DNA of 64,000 bases from Chitinophaga sp. CF418. GTDB lineage: Bacteria; Bacteroidota; Bacteroidia; Chitinophagales; Chitinophagaceae. Every line of letters starts with the position of its first letter. Position 1 is the stretch's first letter. The stretch covers positions 124,001-188,000 of the forward strand of contig NZ_FRCN01000014.1 of the NCBI RefSeq assembly GCF_900142925.1, read 5' to 3'. The notes under the pieces were generated by a model, which saw only the letters and a list, made by a program, of their open reading frames with translations, was not told where the DNA came from and did not search any database. A program made the translations under genes and the position numbers. Of the stretch, positions 42,277 to 52,056 are shown one piece after another.

Positions 42277-44322
42277 TTAATGTGAAAAACTTCTACGCCT
42301 ATCTTGCGCAACCTTCTCTGTATACCATCTATCCATTTGTTTTTTCAACTCACCAGAAAGCATATTTGCATCTTTCTGTGTAGCCCCGCCAGATAGATTA
42401 ATTGTAACAGAAAAATGCATTCCACCGCCTCCCCCACCGGAAGGAGCTGGCGAAGCCGCCCCCCTGGTCCCTGGATTTAGTAAGAAATTCATCGCAGCTC
42501 CGGCAGTCCTTCGCATTGCGTTTATCATAGCCGTAGGCTTTATGCTTTCTGCGATTGTTTCAACTAAACGAATTTTATGAATATCCTTTAACGGGCCATC
42601 TTTCGCAGGACTGAACGGCAGGAACCGGCGGATCTTCGTCACCATTTCCTTAACCAATTCAATAGGAATATGCATAGCCGCCTTTATCCCATCTGCAATA
42701 GCAACAATTATATTCCCCCCGCTATCCTTAAAACTCTTGTACATCGTTTTAAAAAACCTTACCGCCATCAGAATCGGGAATATGAGCCATTTAAACCATG
42801 TTTTAGCGAAATCAATAACCTTTCCCAGAAATCCTTGATGTTCGCCTTTAAGGGCATTAAAAGCCCATTTAACCCATGCTACAACCTTTTTCCAATAAAC
42901 AATTAACAAAATTATTGCCGTAATGATAGCAAGTATCCAACCTACAATTGGAAATGCATATATGATAGTTGTTAATATTTGAATCGCAAAAGCCACCCCA
43001 CGGATAACCGTAGATAGCACCGAAAAAATCCGGGCACCGATACTAACAGCCCGCATAATACCACCAAAGACAAAGGACAAATAGCCCCCTGCCAAAGCAA
43101 CCGCAGATGCAGCCGCAGCCGCTTTCATAAAGCCCTCTACTAATCCCGGGTGAGCCTCCATGAAGGCAGAAAGTTTATCCATCCACTTACCGGCCCAAAC
43201 CAGCAGCTTATTAAGTGCTGGCAACAATGTCGCCCCGGCCTTGACTGCAAGTTCCTGCAATCTATTTTTAAAGATTACCATCTGCGCCGCGCTACTGGCA
43301 ACACGTTTTTGATATTCCTTATCCATTGACCCCGCTTGCTTTCCCTTCACCATGTCCAGGGCCTCACCGTACAACTTTGTATTGTTCGCTAGCTTCATTA
43401 ATGCAGGCCCGTGGTCCTTCCCAAACAGCCGTATTAGTGCTTCCGTCTGTTCATTTGGCTTTAACTGTGATACTTTTTCCAAGACGCTCAAAATAGTCCC
43501 CTGCGCCGTGTCTTTACTTGACATTGCCTTTTGTACAGCTACGGCATTCATCCCGATCATCTGCAAACCTTGCTGAAAACGATCTGACTGCATACCGGCA
43601 GCGGACAGTGTATTAATCATTGAACTAATCGAAGATCCCGCAGTCTCCGAAGATTCCCCCAATGAAAGCATTGTAGCACTTAACGCGGTAGCCTGCTCCG
43701 GGGACAAGTTACGGGCACTACCTCCAATACGCTGCAACACGTTTATAATCTCCGGCCCCTTCGCCATCGTATTATCATCCAAGTAGTTTATTGCATCGGC
43801 AAAATTCCCTATCCGGTCAATCGGGATATTAAACACATTCGCGATCTTACCCATACTATCCGCAATCTCTCCGGCTGGCATATCAAAAGCAACAGCCATC
43901 TTTGTCACATCCCGAGTAAACCCTATTACTTTATCCTGAGCTACGCCCATTCGTAACCCGGCGGCAATCATTTCCTGAATTTCTCCGGTCGCCAATGGCA
44001 GCTCTTTCGATAACCTAAACACGTCAGCCGTCATAGCCTTAACAGCAGTAGGAGTATCAGCCGACATTTGTTTCCGTATATCGATCATCTTTGTTTCAAA
44101 CTCCGTAGCCGCTTCAACTGCCTTGTATATCGGTGCCCCTATAGCAAGGCCAGCAGCCGTAAGCTGCTGGCCTGCCTTGAATGCGTTGTCAGCCATTTTA
44201 CTCGTCTTCGAGCTGAGGACAGAAAGCCCCCTACTTGAAGCAGCCGCCACCCGCTCAACAACCGCTGACATACGATCCACAGCAGTAAGCACCACGGCAA
44301 CCCTCATAGTTGCATCGCTCAT
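42277..44322 (-). CDS. Tail tape measure protein
   Basis: A 681-residue protein (P2 gpT role) that sets tail length and is ejected into the host. The N-terminal TP901/TIGR01760-like core includes TEFETKMIDIRKQMS and ATMLSLGESSETAGSSISSM. Strong hydrophobic segments lie at about residues 405-490 (FGGIMRAVSIGARIFSV, IVGWILAIITAIILLIVYW), and the C-terminus is glycine-rich. The start overlaps the stop of the E' frame as ATGA, giving translational coupling. Confidence 0.92.
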   Translation of the reverse strand: MSDATMRVAVVLTAVDRMSAVVERVAAASSRGLSVLSSKTSKMADNAFKAGQQLTAAGLAIGAPIYKAVEAATEFETKMIDIRKQMSADTPTAVKAMTADVFRLSKELPLATGEIQEMIAAGLRMGVAQDKVIGFTRDVTKMAVAFDMPAGEIADSMGKIANVFNIPIDRIGNFADAINYLDDNTMAKGPEIINVLQRIGGSARNLSPEQATALSATMLSLGESSETAGSSISSMINTLSAAGMQSDRFQQGLQMIGMNAVAVQKAMSSKDTAQGTILSVLEKVSQLKPNEQTEALIRLFGKDHGPALMKLANNTKLYGEALDMVKGKQAGSMDKEYQKRVASSAAQMVIFKNRLQELAVKAGATLLPALNKLLVWAGKWMDKLSAFMEAHPGLVEGFMKAAAAASAVALAGGYLSFVFGGIMRAVSIGARIFSVLSTVIRGVAFAIQILTTIIYAFPIVGWILAIITAIILLIVYWKKVVAWVKWAFNALKGEHQGFLGKVIDFAKTWFKWLIFPILMAVRFFKTMYKSFKDSGGNIIVAIADGIKAAMHIPIELVKEMVTKIRRFLPFSPAKDGPLKDIHKIRLVETIAESIKPTAMINAMRRTAGAAMNFLLNPGTRGAASPAPSGGGGGGMHFSVTINLSGGATQKDANMLSGELKKQMDRWYTEKVAQDRRRSFSH

Positions 44323-44836
44323 TCTTCTTTTGGCTTATTCTGTTTGTTATGAATGGTTACGGCGTGATCATACCAGAAAAATAATCTCTCTGTATCCCAC
44401 TGTAGCAACGTTTCAATGCTATCTCCGCTGAAATGCGCTAAAAACGTTATGTCCTCAGCGCGAACTAAAAATTTAACTCTGAGAAAGCCACCTGCACCTG
44501 TATATAATCACTCATATCCAGGTCCGCAAGCTGCTCCATAATTACCGGCTCCCCAGAAATAGTAACAACCGCGGCCATCAATGCAGACATATATTTGCTC
44601 TGGTCCTTACCGGCAATTATCGTGGCCTTTTCAACGTCCTTTCCTTTTCCCTTTCTTACTCTGGCAATCGTTTTGCCATCAGCGAATAACACGCATTTAA
44701 CTAGCGATCCCGCCGCGTCCTTTGTATCAATTATCCTTTCACCATCAGGGAACGATTCGGGCAATACACCGCTCGGTAAAAGGTCTAAAAAAGGAGTTAC
44801 TGATTTTGCTGCCTCATTAGAATCTACTGTATTCAT
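44319..44836 (-). CDS. Tail assembly chaperone frameshift product E-E'
   Basis: A 172-residue fusion made if ribosomes slip -1 at AAATTTT (44468-44474, minus strand), two codons before the E stop. The shifted frame runs 49 codons from LVRAEDITFLAHF through LLQWDTERLFFWYDHA to the TGA at 44319-44321, which overlaps the tape measure ATG. P2 E+E' and lambda G-GT use the same layout, with the long form helping tail assembly onto the tape measure. The heptamer is a canonical X-XXY-YYZ site and the extension resembles the P2 GpE family (W...A ending). Confidence 0.85.
44465..44836 (-). CDS. Tail assembly chaperone E (unshifted form)
   Basis: A 123-residue protein in the place of P2 gpE, between the tube and tape measure genes. 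Visible features are LLPSGVLPESFPDGERIID, a basic turn RVRKGKGKDVEK, and a helical C-terminus DMSDYIQVQVAFSELNF. It ends at a TAG immediately after the slippery heptamer AAATTTT. The protein itself is expected to be a chaperone and not part of the virion. Confidence 0.85.
   Translation of the reverse strand: MNTVDSNEAAKSVTPFLDLLPSGVLPESFPDGERIIDTKDAAGSLVKCVLFADGKTIARVRKGKGKDVEKATIIAGKDQSKYMSALMAAVVTISGEPVIMEQLADLDMSDYIQVQVAFSELNF
44468..44474 (-). promoter_or_regulatory. Slippery heptamer for -1 frameshifting
   Basis: Minus-strand A-AAT-TTT in the zero frame (codons TTA AAT TTT TAG) is a canonical X-XXY-YYZ site directly before the stop codon. Confidence 0.8.
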
Positions 44837-44890
44837 GTGGTATAGGTTTTTTGGTCAAAGAGTATCCCCGTATAGCACGGGGATTTTAGT

Positions 44891-45409
44891 TTATGCTCCA
44901 ATATTTTGACGGAATAGCGCCAGCTGGTCCACCCCGTTAACACGCCAGATGTTATTAAGTATATCAATACTCACAACCTCAACGCCCGCTATCTCCAATT
45001 TATAAGCAGTTACATTCATTTCAGATTCCAGCTCAACATTATCCTGTGGCTTAAATCCAAAACCTCCGGTTTTCTTCCAGGTCCCAACCATGAAAACAAC
45101 GCCCGGCTGCTGAGATACACGGCTACCGCCCTCCCAGGTTTCAATATTAGTTCGAACCGTTACAGACGTCGCAGTATATGGGTCGTAGGTGATGGACATT
45201 ACTTCAGGATAGATAGCGTTCCATTTGAATTTTGCCGATAGCTTTTGCAATCCGGCGGGCAATTCAAGCTCCCCAATCATCCCCAGGGCCTTATGATCAG
45301 ACATTTTAGTCTGAACGTCCGGCAGGGTAATTTCTTCGGCTCTGCCCATATGGCTCGTGCCGTTCATATACACGTTTGCGTTAACGCAACGATTAGTACG
45401 TAATCCCAT
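44891..45409 (-). CDS. Major tail tube protein (P2 FII-like)
   Basis: A 172-residue tube protein that polymerises inside the sheath. The family pattern is clear: NANVYMNGTSHMGRAEEITL, VQTKMSDHKALGMIGELELPAG and YKLEIAGVEVVSIDILNNIW. Adjacent sheath gene upstream, 34 bp apart. Confidence 0.92.
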   Translation of the reverse strand: MGLRTNRCVNANVYMNGTSHMGRAEEITLPDVQTKMSDHKALGMIGELELPAGLQKLSAKFKWNAIYPEVMSITYDPYTATSVTVRTNIETWEGGSRVSQQPGVVFMVGTWKKTGGFGFKPQDNVELESEMNVTAYKLEIAGVEVVSIDILNNIWRVNGVDQLALFRQNIGA

Positions 45410-45443
45410 TAGGTATAGAGTTTATATTGTTTAAATGCTTGGT

Positions 45444-46859
45444 TTACTTCAAAGCAGAATAAAGGGAAATATCAATAACGGAAAGGAATGTAATGCGCTC
45501 AGCAGGCGTTGCACCCATGAACACAATACGGAACTTAATTTGCCCGTTCGCCAGATCCGCGGGCGGGTTGTCCGCCCTGTTAAATTCGACACGGGAACCA
45601 TCCTGCAATGCCCCACGGCCAACAAGGGTATTAATGAAATTATTCCCGGACTGCCTGATTTCGTCAGCAAGCGCCTGATTAATAGGATCATCGCTGAACT
45701 GCATGGCTGCGCGTTCCAGGCTACGATGCACAACATCGGCTGTGCGACGCATCTGCACAAAGTTTAAAGGGGCGGTATTAGTCGGATATGATGCATTGCG
45801 GTTGCCCCATACTCTAAACCCTGTACCGAAGTCATTAAACACAGTAGTGATCCCTATTGCGTTTAGCAGGTTTGTATCGGCACCTGGATCGTTCAAACTT
45901 GCCGTTACTGGCGTCGCAAGACCTGTGACACCTACAATACTCTTATTTGAAGGACTGAACCAATAACCTTTACTAGGGTTATTATCTGTAGCCGCCATTA
46001 CACCAGCATAAAAAGCAGAATACGGAAATGGCTGGTCTGAATTTGTCGCCTCATCATAAGACAGAACATAAGGGAATGCAAGTATAGCCCGCTGGCTGGA
46101 AGTATTAAAACTACCTGTTGCCGCTACCCCGCGGCTGGCTAAAGCGTCCGGCACAGTATCATCGGGAGCACAATCAAGAACCACATTTGCGCCCAACTTA
46201 TCCGACTGCGCAAGCAAGGCCGCGGCCACAGTTGGAGAGGATGTATAAGCGGGAGAAATTAATATTTTAGGCTCGTACCCATAAAGAGTAAACGCCAGAT
46301 CAAAACATTTTGCACCAGTCCTGTTACCACTCCCATCAACAGCGCCTATAATATGCGCATCTGTAACTCCGGAAACCTTCAGCTTATCAAAAGAGAACTT
46401 TAAAACGGTATTCTCAGGTATACGGCCCTTAATCACAGTAAATAAGCCGAACTCACTTAACAGATAGTCCGTACCAGCCACATATGTCGCGGCTGAACCA
46501 TCATCCTTTGTGATAACCACATTACCAATAGGAGCCGCCGAAAGCCGCAATTCCCCACCAATAACTGTATGGCTTTCATCTTCTACTGCCTCAGTGTGTA
46601 ACGCCTCATCAAACACGTTCACAACCAGTATAGTACCCGCGCCTTGCAGAATAATATGATTTAATGCATGTGGGATATTAAACCCAGGCAGACGACCGCC
46701 AAACAGCGCTGCATCGTCACTTGAACGCACTAACGTAAGTTTATTTTTAGGCCCTTTAGGGGCAATACCCACAAGCCCAATAACCGAAGTCCTAACCTCC
46801 GTGACGGTACGTATACCGTCACTAATTTCTATGGTTTCAGTACCATGTATAAATGCCAT
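45444..46859 (-). CDS. Tail sheath protein (P2 FI-like)
   Basis: A 471-residue contractile sheath subunit. Recognisable parts are the N-terminal HGTETIEISDGIRTVTEVRT with VIGLVGIAPKGPKNK, and the C-terminal domain ending in NQALADEIRQSGNNFINTLV and GQIKFRIVFMGATPAERITF. Presence of this gene defines the phage as a myovirus type. Length fits P2-like sheaths. Confidence 0.94.
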   Translation of the reverse strand: MAFIHGTETIEISDGIRTVTEVRTSVIGLVGIAPKGPKNKLTLVRSSDDAALFGGRLPGFNIPHALNHIILQGAGTILVVNVFDEALHTEAVEDESHTVIGGELRLSAAPIGNVVITKDDGSAATYVAGTDYLLSEFGLFTVIKGRIPENTVLKFSFDKLKVSGVTDAHIIGAVDGSGNRTGAKCFDLAFTLYGYEPKILISPAYTSSPTVAAALLAQSDKLGANVVLDCAPDDTVPDALASRGVAATGSFNTSSQRAILAFPYVLSYDEATNSDQPFPYSAFYAGVMAATDNNPSKGYWFSPSNKSIVGVTGLATPVTASLNDPGADTNLLNAIGITTVFNDFGTGFRVWGNRNASYPTNTAPLNFVQMRRTADVVHRSLERAAMQFSDDPINQALADEIRQSGNNFINTLVGRGALQDGSRVEFNRADNPPADLANGQIKFRIVFMGATPAERITFLSVIDISLYSALK

Positions 46860-46907
46860 TTTTAGTTTGTTTTAGGAATAGGGAATAGTGTTGATTGTCA
46901 GAGAAGA

Positions 46908-47426
46908 TTATGAGGTATAGATAAAATCCTCCGTGAAGGAAATAGTGGCAAGATTGCCTCCAATCGGTGCTTCTTCGGGTCTCTGTTCCGGCTCATATTC
47001 CGTTATTATTGTACGGCATTCAAACTCAATTGAATGCTGTATTGCATTTTGATCAAATGCCACCGGTTCGTACTTAGCCACCGTTAATCGTTCAGCGTCT
47101 GTAGGCTTAAACCCGGTCACATGCTTTTTAGCAAATGCCATCAGCCAGTAAACGCCATAGGCCCCGCGTAATCTGGTGGCAAGAAATGCCACTCGAAACC
47201 GTGCGCGCTCTTCCACCCTCGCAGTGTCCAGCCCTTTATCCGGGTCGAAACTGCTATCAATGTACTGGATAGCGACACGCCCCAGGTCTAACCGATCATT
47301 CAGGGCCTTCATATCAGCATCATTATCAGGCATTGCAGCGGCTAAACACTTGTCGTCCGCACCAAACGCCGCGAATCGCGCATTTAAATGTGCTGCCACT
47401 TCTTCCTCAACTACTCCGTAATCCAT
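46908..47426 (-). CDS. Gp37-like (DUF1834-type) tail/neck protein
   Basis: A 172-residue protein resembling Mu gp37-type proteins that act at the neck before the sheath gene. N-terminal helix GVVEEEVAAHLNARFAAFGAD, an alpha/beta core and a beta-rich C-terminus (ISFTEDFIYTS). The family assignment is by pattern and position only. It overlaps the next upstream gene by one base. Confidence 0.6.
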   Translation of the reverse strand: MDYGVVEEEVAAHLNARFAAFGADDKCLAAAMPDNDADMKALNDRLDLGRVAIQYIDSSFDPDKGLDTARVEERARFRVAFLATRLRGAYGVYWLMAFAKKHVTGFKPTDAERLTVAKYEPVAFDQNAIQHSIEFECRTIITEYEPEQRPEEAPIGGNLATISFTEDFIYTS

Positions 47427-47782
47427 TACCTTTGAACAATTTTTGCGACTAATGTTTGCCCGTCGTACTCGCTTATATAACTTTTAACCCAGTATTCAAA
47501 TACACTGCCGTCCTGGTGCGTTATAGTGATAATCTGCAATGGCAATGCTGAACTGTTTACGGCTTCTCTGAGGCCAGGCAAATCCCCCTTTTTATACTCC
47601 ATGGTACAACCTTCTATTTCGAATTGTGTATCGATGAGCGGCTGCCCTTCTGTCGGATCTTTATACAAAACTTCCGCGGTAACAGGCTCCGCCCCTAAAG
47701 ATGGAATCCATGTAGCCGTGCAGCCCATCGCAGTCGTAACAACATCAAAAGCGGTCCTCATGTATGCATCAAAGAAACCCAA
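47426..47782 (-). CDS. Head-tail joining protein
   Basis: A 118-residue beta-rich protein of the lambda FII/ATP-binding-sugar-transporter-like joining class: FFDAYMRTAFDVVTTAMG at the N-terminus, then EYWVKSYISEYDGQTLVAKI. It lies between the capsid cement and gp37-like genes, where neck proteins sit. Confidence 0.65.
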   Translation of the reverse strand: MGFFDAYMRTAFDVVTTAMGCTATWIPSLGAEPVTAEVLYKDPTEGQPLIDTQFEIEGCTMEYKKGDLPGLREAVNSSALPLQIITITHQDGSVFEYWVKSYISEYDGQTLVAKIVQR

Positions 47783-47809
47783 ACCAGCGCTATTATAGGA
47801 GTATAGGAA

Positions 47810-48139
47810 TTATTGTTTCAGCAATACACAGCCAACACTATCTGCAAGGGCTGCGGCTTCCGCCGCATAACCTACCCAAACGTTAGTGCTCGCAGTTTTT
47901 GTTAACGAATCGGTCGCATCATCGAAATAAACCATATCGCCAACAGCCCACGCTTCACCGGTCTTTTTAGGCAAGCCAGTGAAAGCACCTTCAAGAGCCA
48001 GCGTATACAGCTCGGTAGCCAATACGCTACTCTCTGCAACGCCAACCAGCCCTCCAATAATCTGCAAGCTTCCGCCTGTTACATTTGCCGTCGCAACAAT
48101 CTGAATACTACGGGATGAGTGTCTAAAATTGGTACTCAT
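47810..48139 (-). CDS. Capsid cement/decoration protein (DUF2190-like)
   Basis: A 109-residue beta-rich protein with the DUF2190 pattern: SLQIIGGLVGVAESS, LYTLALEGAFTGLPK, WAVGDMVYFDDATDSLT and GYAAEAAALADS. Members stabilise the capsid shell from outside. It follows the capsid gene directly in transcription order. Confidence 0.82.
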   Translation of the reverse strand: MSTNFRHSSRSIQIVATANVTGGSLQIIGGLVGVAESSVLATELYTLALEGAFTGLPKKTGEAWAVGDMVYFDDATDSLTKTASTNVWVGYAAEAAALADSVGCVLLKQ

Positions 48140-48206
48140 TATTTTATTTTAAATTTCCCGGGACCGACCGCGCCGGGATAATTATTAAATGTTGTTATCA
48201 GTCAGA

Positions 48207-50198
48207 TTAAGCGCCAGGATTTTTATACCATCCACGATAACCCCAGACTTTGGTATCGAAATCCAGTGAAGAAACAGTGTCAACTGTTTGCTTTTTTGGA
48301 TCTACAATACTGTCGATATTCAAACCTTCCTGACCAGATAGATATGCATATACAATGCCTTCAACCTCGTTTGGATCAGCTGCCAAATACCACTCTTTAG
48401 GATCCGTTAAATGCGGATCTACGAGAATTTCATACTTGCCAGTAAAACCGTTGACCTTAGCTACTTCATTAGCTGTAATTGCTGCCATAAGTTGCTCCGC
48501 TTTCGTTTCCAATTCCGCAGGCACTACGAAGTACTTAGCCTTTACTGCCAGGAATCCGCCCGTTGGCGTAGTTTGACGCCACATTGCAACACGTCCCGCA
48601 CTCAGAGTATCAATTGACGGCGCACCGATGGCTGCACCCGACGCAAGATTATTATGGTCAGCATGGAATAACGCCTTACCGTCAGCAGCTTTTGCATTAC
48701 CCGTAACCAGATCCCAAAACATTTTAGCTTGCAGTGTCCCGGCGCCTTGGGCTATCAGCTTGGGCAGCTCTTTAAAAATATCCAGGTCATCATTGATAAT
48801 AGCTTGCCTACCGATGGAAATTACATTTCCAAATGTTTGCAACTTGGTTGTTGCCTTATCATTCGTAATCAGGGATGAATGTTTAAATTCTCCATTCTCG
48901 CCAACCTTGTCGAATGTAATCTTACCGTCAACAGCAACGCCTGTGCTAGTCCTGAAATCCTTATTGGATTTAGCCGCGGCCAACTGCTTCCAAGCAAAAT
49001 TTTGCTGCTCATAGAAATAGCGCAAAAATCTCTCTGTTGTATTACTAAGCAGATCAGGGAAATCGGTTGTTGCAAAAGCGCGGGTAACTACCTCCGCATC
49101 CGAAAGCCTATAAGCCTTTTCACCATTCACATCAAGTGTATGACGCGCCAAATTCAATAGACTAAGATGGCGATATTCACGGGCCTGCTCACTCAGATCT
49201 TTAACAGAACCAGGCATTGCTCGGTGCATAATCCCATCAACCATATGCTTGCGCCTTAACTGATTTTCATCACCACGGGCTGAAGCACTAGGGCCACCGC
49301 TAACAGGATTACCTGTCTTCGCTAACTCATCAATAATGACAGCACGGGCTGCATCAATTTGGGTACCGTTATTAATCAGCGTCTGGCTAAACTCTATAGG
49401 CAACCCGGCAGCCCTTACTGCATTACTTATATCGATAATTCTCTTTCGTTCACTAGCAATGCCGTCTGCGCGCATCTGGTCGGAACTTTCCGTGGGCGCA
49501 GCAGTAGGTGCAGGAGCCGTAACCGGATCAGCTATACGAGTAGCGTGGGTTGCTGGCATTGTGTTCTGTACCGGTTCTGTCACCGGGGCATTTTCTCCTT
49601 CCATATTTGTGCGGGTATTTTTTACGAGTGAGTAATTTTCTATTGTGATATTGTGCCCGCCGTATTCGTCGGACCTTATTTTGCTACGGAAATCAGCAGG
49701 AACAGGTGCAAGGGAAATTTCAATAGGCTCCCAATCAGCCGCCTTATAGTTAGGAATGGCTTTATCTTCAGCCGAAACTTCCCGTATATACTTGTAAACA
49801 TTATATCCTACTGAAATAGACTTGATAATTCCCGCCCTTATATCATTCCAAATACCTGTAAGATCTTCACGGGTACTAAATCGAATCGTAGCGCGACACT
49901 GCCTATCTTTAATCTCATAAGAAACAACACTGCCGTACTGTCCAAGCACTCCCGTGTAACGGTCGTGATTGTCCAGCAATGGGACAGCGTTTTCGTCAAG
50001 CCTTCCAGTTCGGATATATCTTTTTTCGCACAATAGGATCTCGTTAAAACTTTCCTCCCATGCTTTACGAAAAACAGGTGTTTCTGTGGCAAATACCACA
50101 TCAAAGAAACGCTCACCGGCTTCCGTCTCGACAATGCTGGCGGAATCAACCAACGCGCGACTATAAAATTTTTCGGTCTGTTTCTCTGTGCGGCTCAT
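48207..50198 (-). CDS. Fused prohead protease and major capsid protein
   Basis: A 663-residue polyprotein. Residues 1-180 form an HK97/S78-type prohead protease with His78 in VPLLDNHDRY and the serine in SISVGY (residues 127-129). Residues about 200-300 are a Pro/Ala-rich linker and helical scaffold-like part. Residues about 310-663 are an HK97-fold capsid protein (FLRYFYEQQNFAWKQLAAAK; DLVTGNAKAADGKALFHADH). Fusion would tie protease dose to capsid subunits and implies self-cleavage to release the shell protein. No separate protease or scaffold gene exists in the operon. Confidence 0.88.
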   Translation of the reverse strand: MSRTEKQTEKFYSRALVDSASIVETEAGERFFDVVFATETPVFRKAWEESFNEILLCEKRYIRTGRLDENAVPLLDNHDRYTGVLGQYGSVVSYEIKDRQCRATIRFSTREDLTGIWNDIRAGIIKSISVGYNVYKYIREVSAEDKAIPNYKAADWEPIEISLAPVPADFRSKIRSDEYGGHNITIENYSLVKNTRTNMEGENAPVTEPVQNTMPATHATRIADPVTAPAPTAAPTESSDQMRADGIASERKRIIDISNAVRAAGLPIEFSQTLINNGTQIDAARAVIIDELAKTGNPVSGGPSASARGDENQLRRKHMVDGIMHRAMPGSVKDLSEQAREYRHLSLLNLARHTLDVNGEKAYRLSDAEVVTRAFATTDFPDLLSNTTERFLRYFYEQQNFAWKQLAAAKSNKDFRTSTGVAVDGKITFDKVGENGEFKHSSLITNDKATTKLQTFGNVISIGRQAIINDDLDIFKELPKLIAQGAGTLQAKMFWDLVTGNAKAADGKALFHADHNNLASGAAIGAPSIDTLSAGRVAMWRQTTPTGGFLAVKAKYFVVPAELETKAEQLMAAITANEVAKVNGFTGKYEILVDPHLTDPKEWYLAADPNEVEGIVYAYLSGQEGLNIDSIVDPKKQTVDTVSSLDFDTKVWGYRGWYKNPGA

Positions 50199-50249
50199 AA
50201 TGCGACAAAAATGCCGCGGCGGGGTACAACTTTATAAACAGAAAATAAC

Positions 50250-50600
50250 CTATGTCTCTTTTATTTCGATCCCATGCAGTGCATGCACTAGTTTCTTCTT
50301 AAGCCTATATACAGGCGTTCTAACTCCCTTTACGTCTTCAACGATATAATTGCCGCCCATATCGTAATAGGAGAAATCTGCCCTATATGTGGCGATTTTA
50401 TAGCCATCCACGACCAGGGCAAAGGATGGCTGCAACTTTAAATCAGTAATTTCCCCACACCGTTGCATTAAACGCAAAACGGTATAACGCATTCCCTCCT
50501 TTGTGGAAGCGAAGCGTATACCATCTATAACTATCTTTTTTGCGCCGTACTTATTATGCCTCCCACTCACCCGGCCTGCTCCCAGATCTCGATTTCCCAT
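50250..50600 (-). CDS. DUF1064 nuclease-like protein
   Basis: A 116-residue protein of the DUF1064 phage family, with a PD-(D/E)xK-like arrangement: Glu35 in STKEGMRY, Asp75 in YRADFSYYD and Asp89-x-Lys91 in VEDVKG. It is probably a DNA nuclease acting on replication or packaging intermediates. It sits between portal and capsid genes, an unusual place for this family. The ATG overlaps the portal gene by 47 bp; a GTG at 50570 would cut this to 17 bp and still precede the conserved NKYGAKK. Confidence 0.8.
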   Translation of the reverse strand: MGNRDLGAGRVSGRHNKYGAKKIVIDGIRFASTKEGMRYTVLRLMQRCGEITDLKLQPSFALVVDGYKIATYRADFSYYDMGGNYIVEDVKGVRTPVYRLKKKLVHALHGIEIKET

Positions 50601-52056
50601 TCTGCTGCATTACTTTCTGTTGAAAGGCAGGTGTCCAATCAGGGGATAACCCCGCCGCTTCAAACCTCTTTTGATCCTCAACCAGTTGATTAAATACTAC
50701 GTCCGGGTTGTCCCCCTGACTTCTTACAACTTCCTGCCATGATTTGTATCCCGCCCGGTTCTGCTCCTTCAAACTATTTGTTTCCTTTACCGGATCTATC
50801 ATTTCCCTACGCGGCGTGGTCCAACTAATAACGATATTATCAGTTACACCAACCCCAATTGCAATTTCACACGCTTCAAGGAACCACCCCAAAACAGGCT
50901 CACAAAGTTTTGGAATCAACAACATGTACTGCCAATCATCAACATTTCTATGAAACTCTAACTTTCCCATTCGCCCAGATGAAAAATTAACATTAGATAG
51001 ATCACCCGTAAGCTGTTCATAGGTAACCCCATATCCAGTAGCTACGGCACGGTTAATTGATCTCATGTAATCAGAATACCCTGGATTCTGTGGGGGTTGA
51101 GCTATAGTAACCTGCTCATTGGGCCGTAGATAATTTATTGTACCTGGCTCCAAATGCTCTATTCTGTCATCCTCCCCATCAGCCACCTGCTCCGGGTCCG
51201 CATTCGTCACAAAAACCGGCATACAGGCTGCGGCCTTTTTCCCTAGCAACTCCGCATCGGCATAATCGTCCCCGTCTTTTTGGGTGAGAAGCGTGGACGC
51301 AGAGAAGGGCACCCCTCTATTTTGCTGCGGGCGCTCTACCTCATACACATGCGCTATGTCTTCAATAGGTATCAGTGTGCTTTTCGTGTTTCCGTCTAAT
51401 GGATTGCGGTCATAAATCCAGTACCCCACACGCTTATTCTTCTCATCGTATTTGATACCATAGTAATCATAGCCCCCAGACTGGTAGGCCCCGCCTGCAT
51501 AGGTGTGTTTTGTGGTATCAATATACTCCCCTCCCAACATAAGAACTTGAATACCGAATTTATTCTCCTTAGACGTTACCCGCTTGCGGATCGCTATAAT
51601 CTCACCATCTACCACGACATTTTGCATTGCTAACTTCTGTAGGCCATAAAAGTTAAAATTCCCGTCGTAGTCGCACCTTAACTTTTTCGCCCATTGCTCC
51701 CAAGCTGAAACGACTTTCTCTACATTACGCTTACTCCCTTTAGAACCGCTTGTGAACGTGGGTACAATACCCGTTCCTACTACATTGTTCGCGATCAACT
51801 TAGGGGCACGCCTGGCATATGGGCTATTGTTCGACAGGTGCTGAGAACGGGCAACCAGATTCCTACGGTCACGCGCAATCATTTTATTCGTGCTTTCTAT
51901 CCTGGCACTGCCAAAACTACTGAACCGCGGCCCATAGGCTCCCCCTTCATACCGGCGGACATGGCTATCCATTACCTGCAATTTCGCACGATTAGACACC
52001 CGCCGTAACGCCAAAGACGGGGACACCACAGCAATTGCCTTTTCCAATAAATTCAT
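50554..52056 (-). CDS. Portal protein, lambda gpB family
   Basis: A 500-residue portal forming the dodecameric ring through which DNA enters the head. The family pattern is clear: NNSPYARRAPKLIANNVVGT, IPIEDIAHVYEVERPQQNRG, and GYGVTYEQLTGDLSNVNFSS. Unlike lambda, there is no separate protease fused next to it. It begins at a TAATG overlap with gpW. Confidence 0.92.
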   Translation of the reverse strand: MNLLEKAIAVVSPSLALRRVSNRAKLQVMDSHVRRYEGGAYGPRFSSFGSARIESTNKMIARDRRNLVARSQHLSNNSPYARRAPKLIANNVVGTGIVPTFTSGSKGSKRNVEKVVSAWEQWAKKLRCDYDGNFNFYGLQKLAMQNVVVDGEIIAIRKRVTSKENKFGIQVLMLGGEYIDTTKHTYAGGAYQSGGYDYYGIKYDEKNKRVGYWIYDRNPLDGNTKSTLIPIEDIAHVYEVERPQQNRGVPFSASTLLTQKDGDDYADAELLGKKAAACMPVFVTNADPEQVADGEDDRIEHLEPGTINYLRPNEQVTIAQPPQNPGYSDYMRSINRAVATGYGVTYEQLTGDLSNVNFSSGRMGKLEFHRNVDDWQYMLLIPKLCEPVLGWFLEACEIAIGVGVTDNIVISWTTPRREMIDPVKETNSLKEQNRAGYKSWQEVVRSQGDNPDVVFNQLVEDQKRFEAAGLSPDWTPAFQQKVMQQNGKSRSGSRPGEWEA

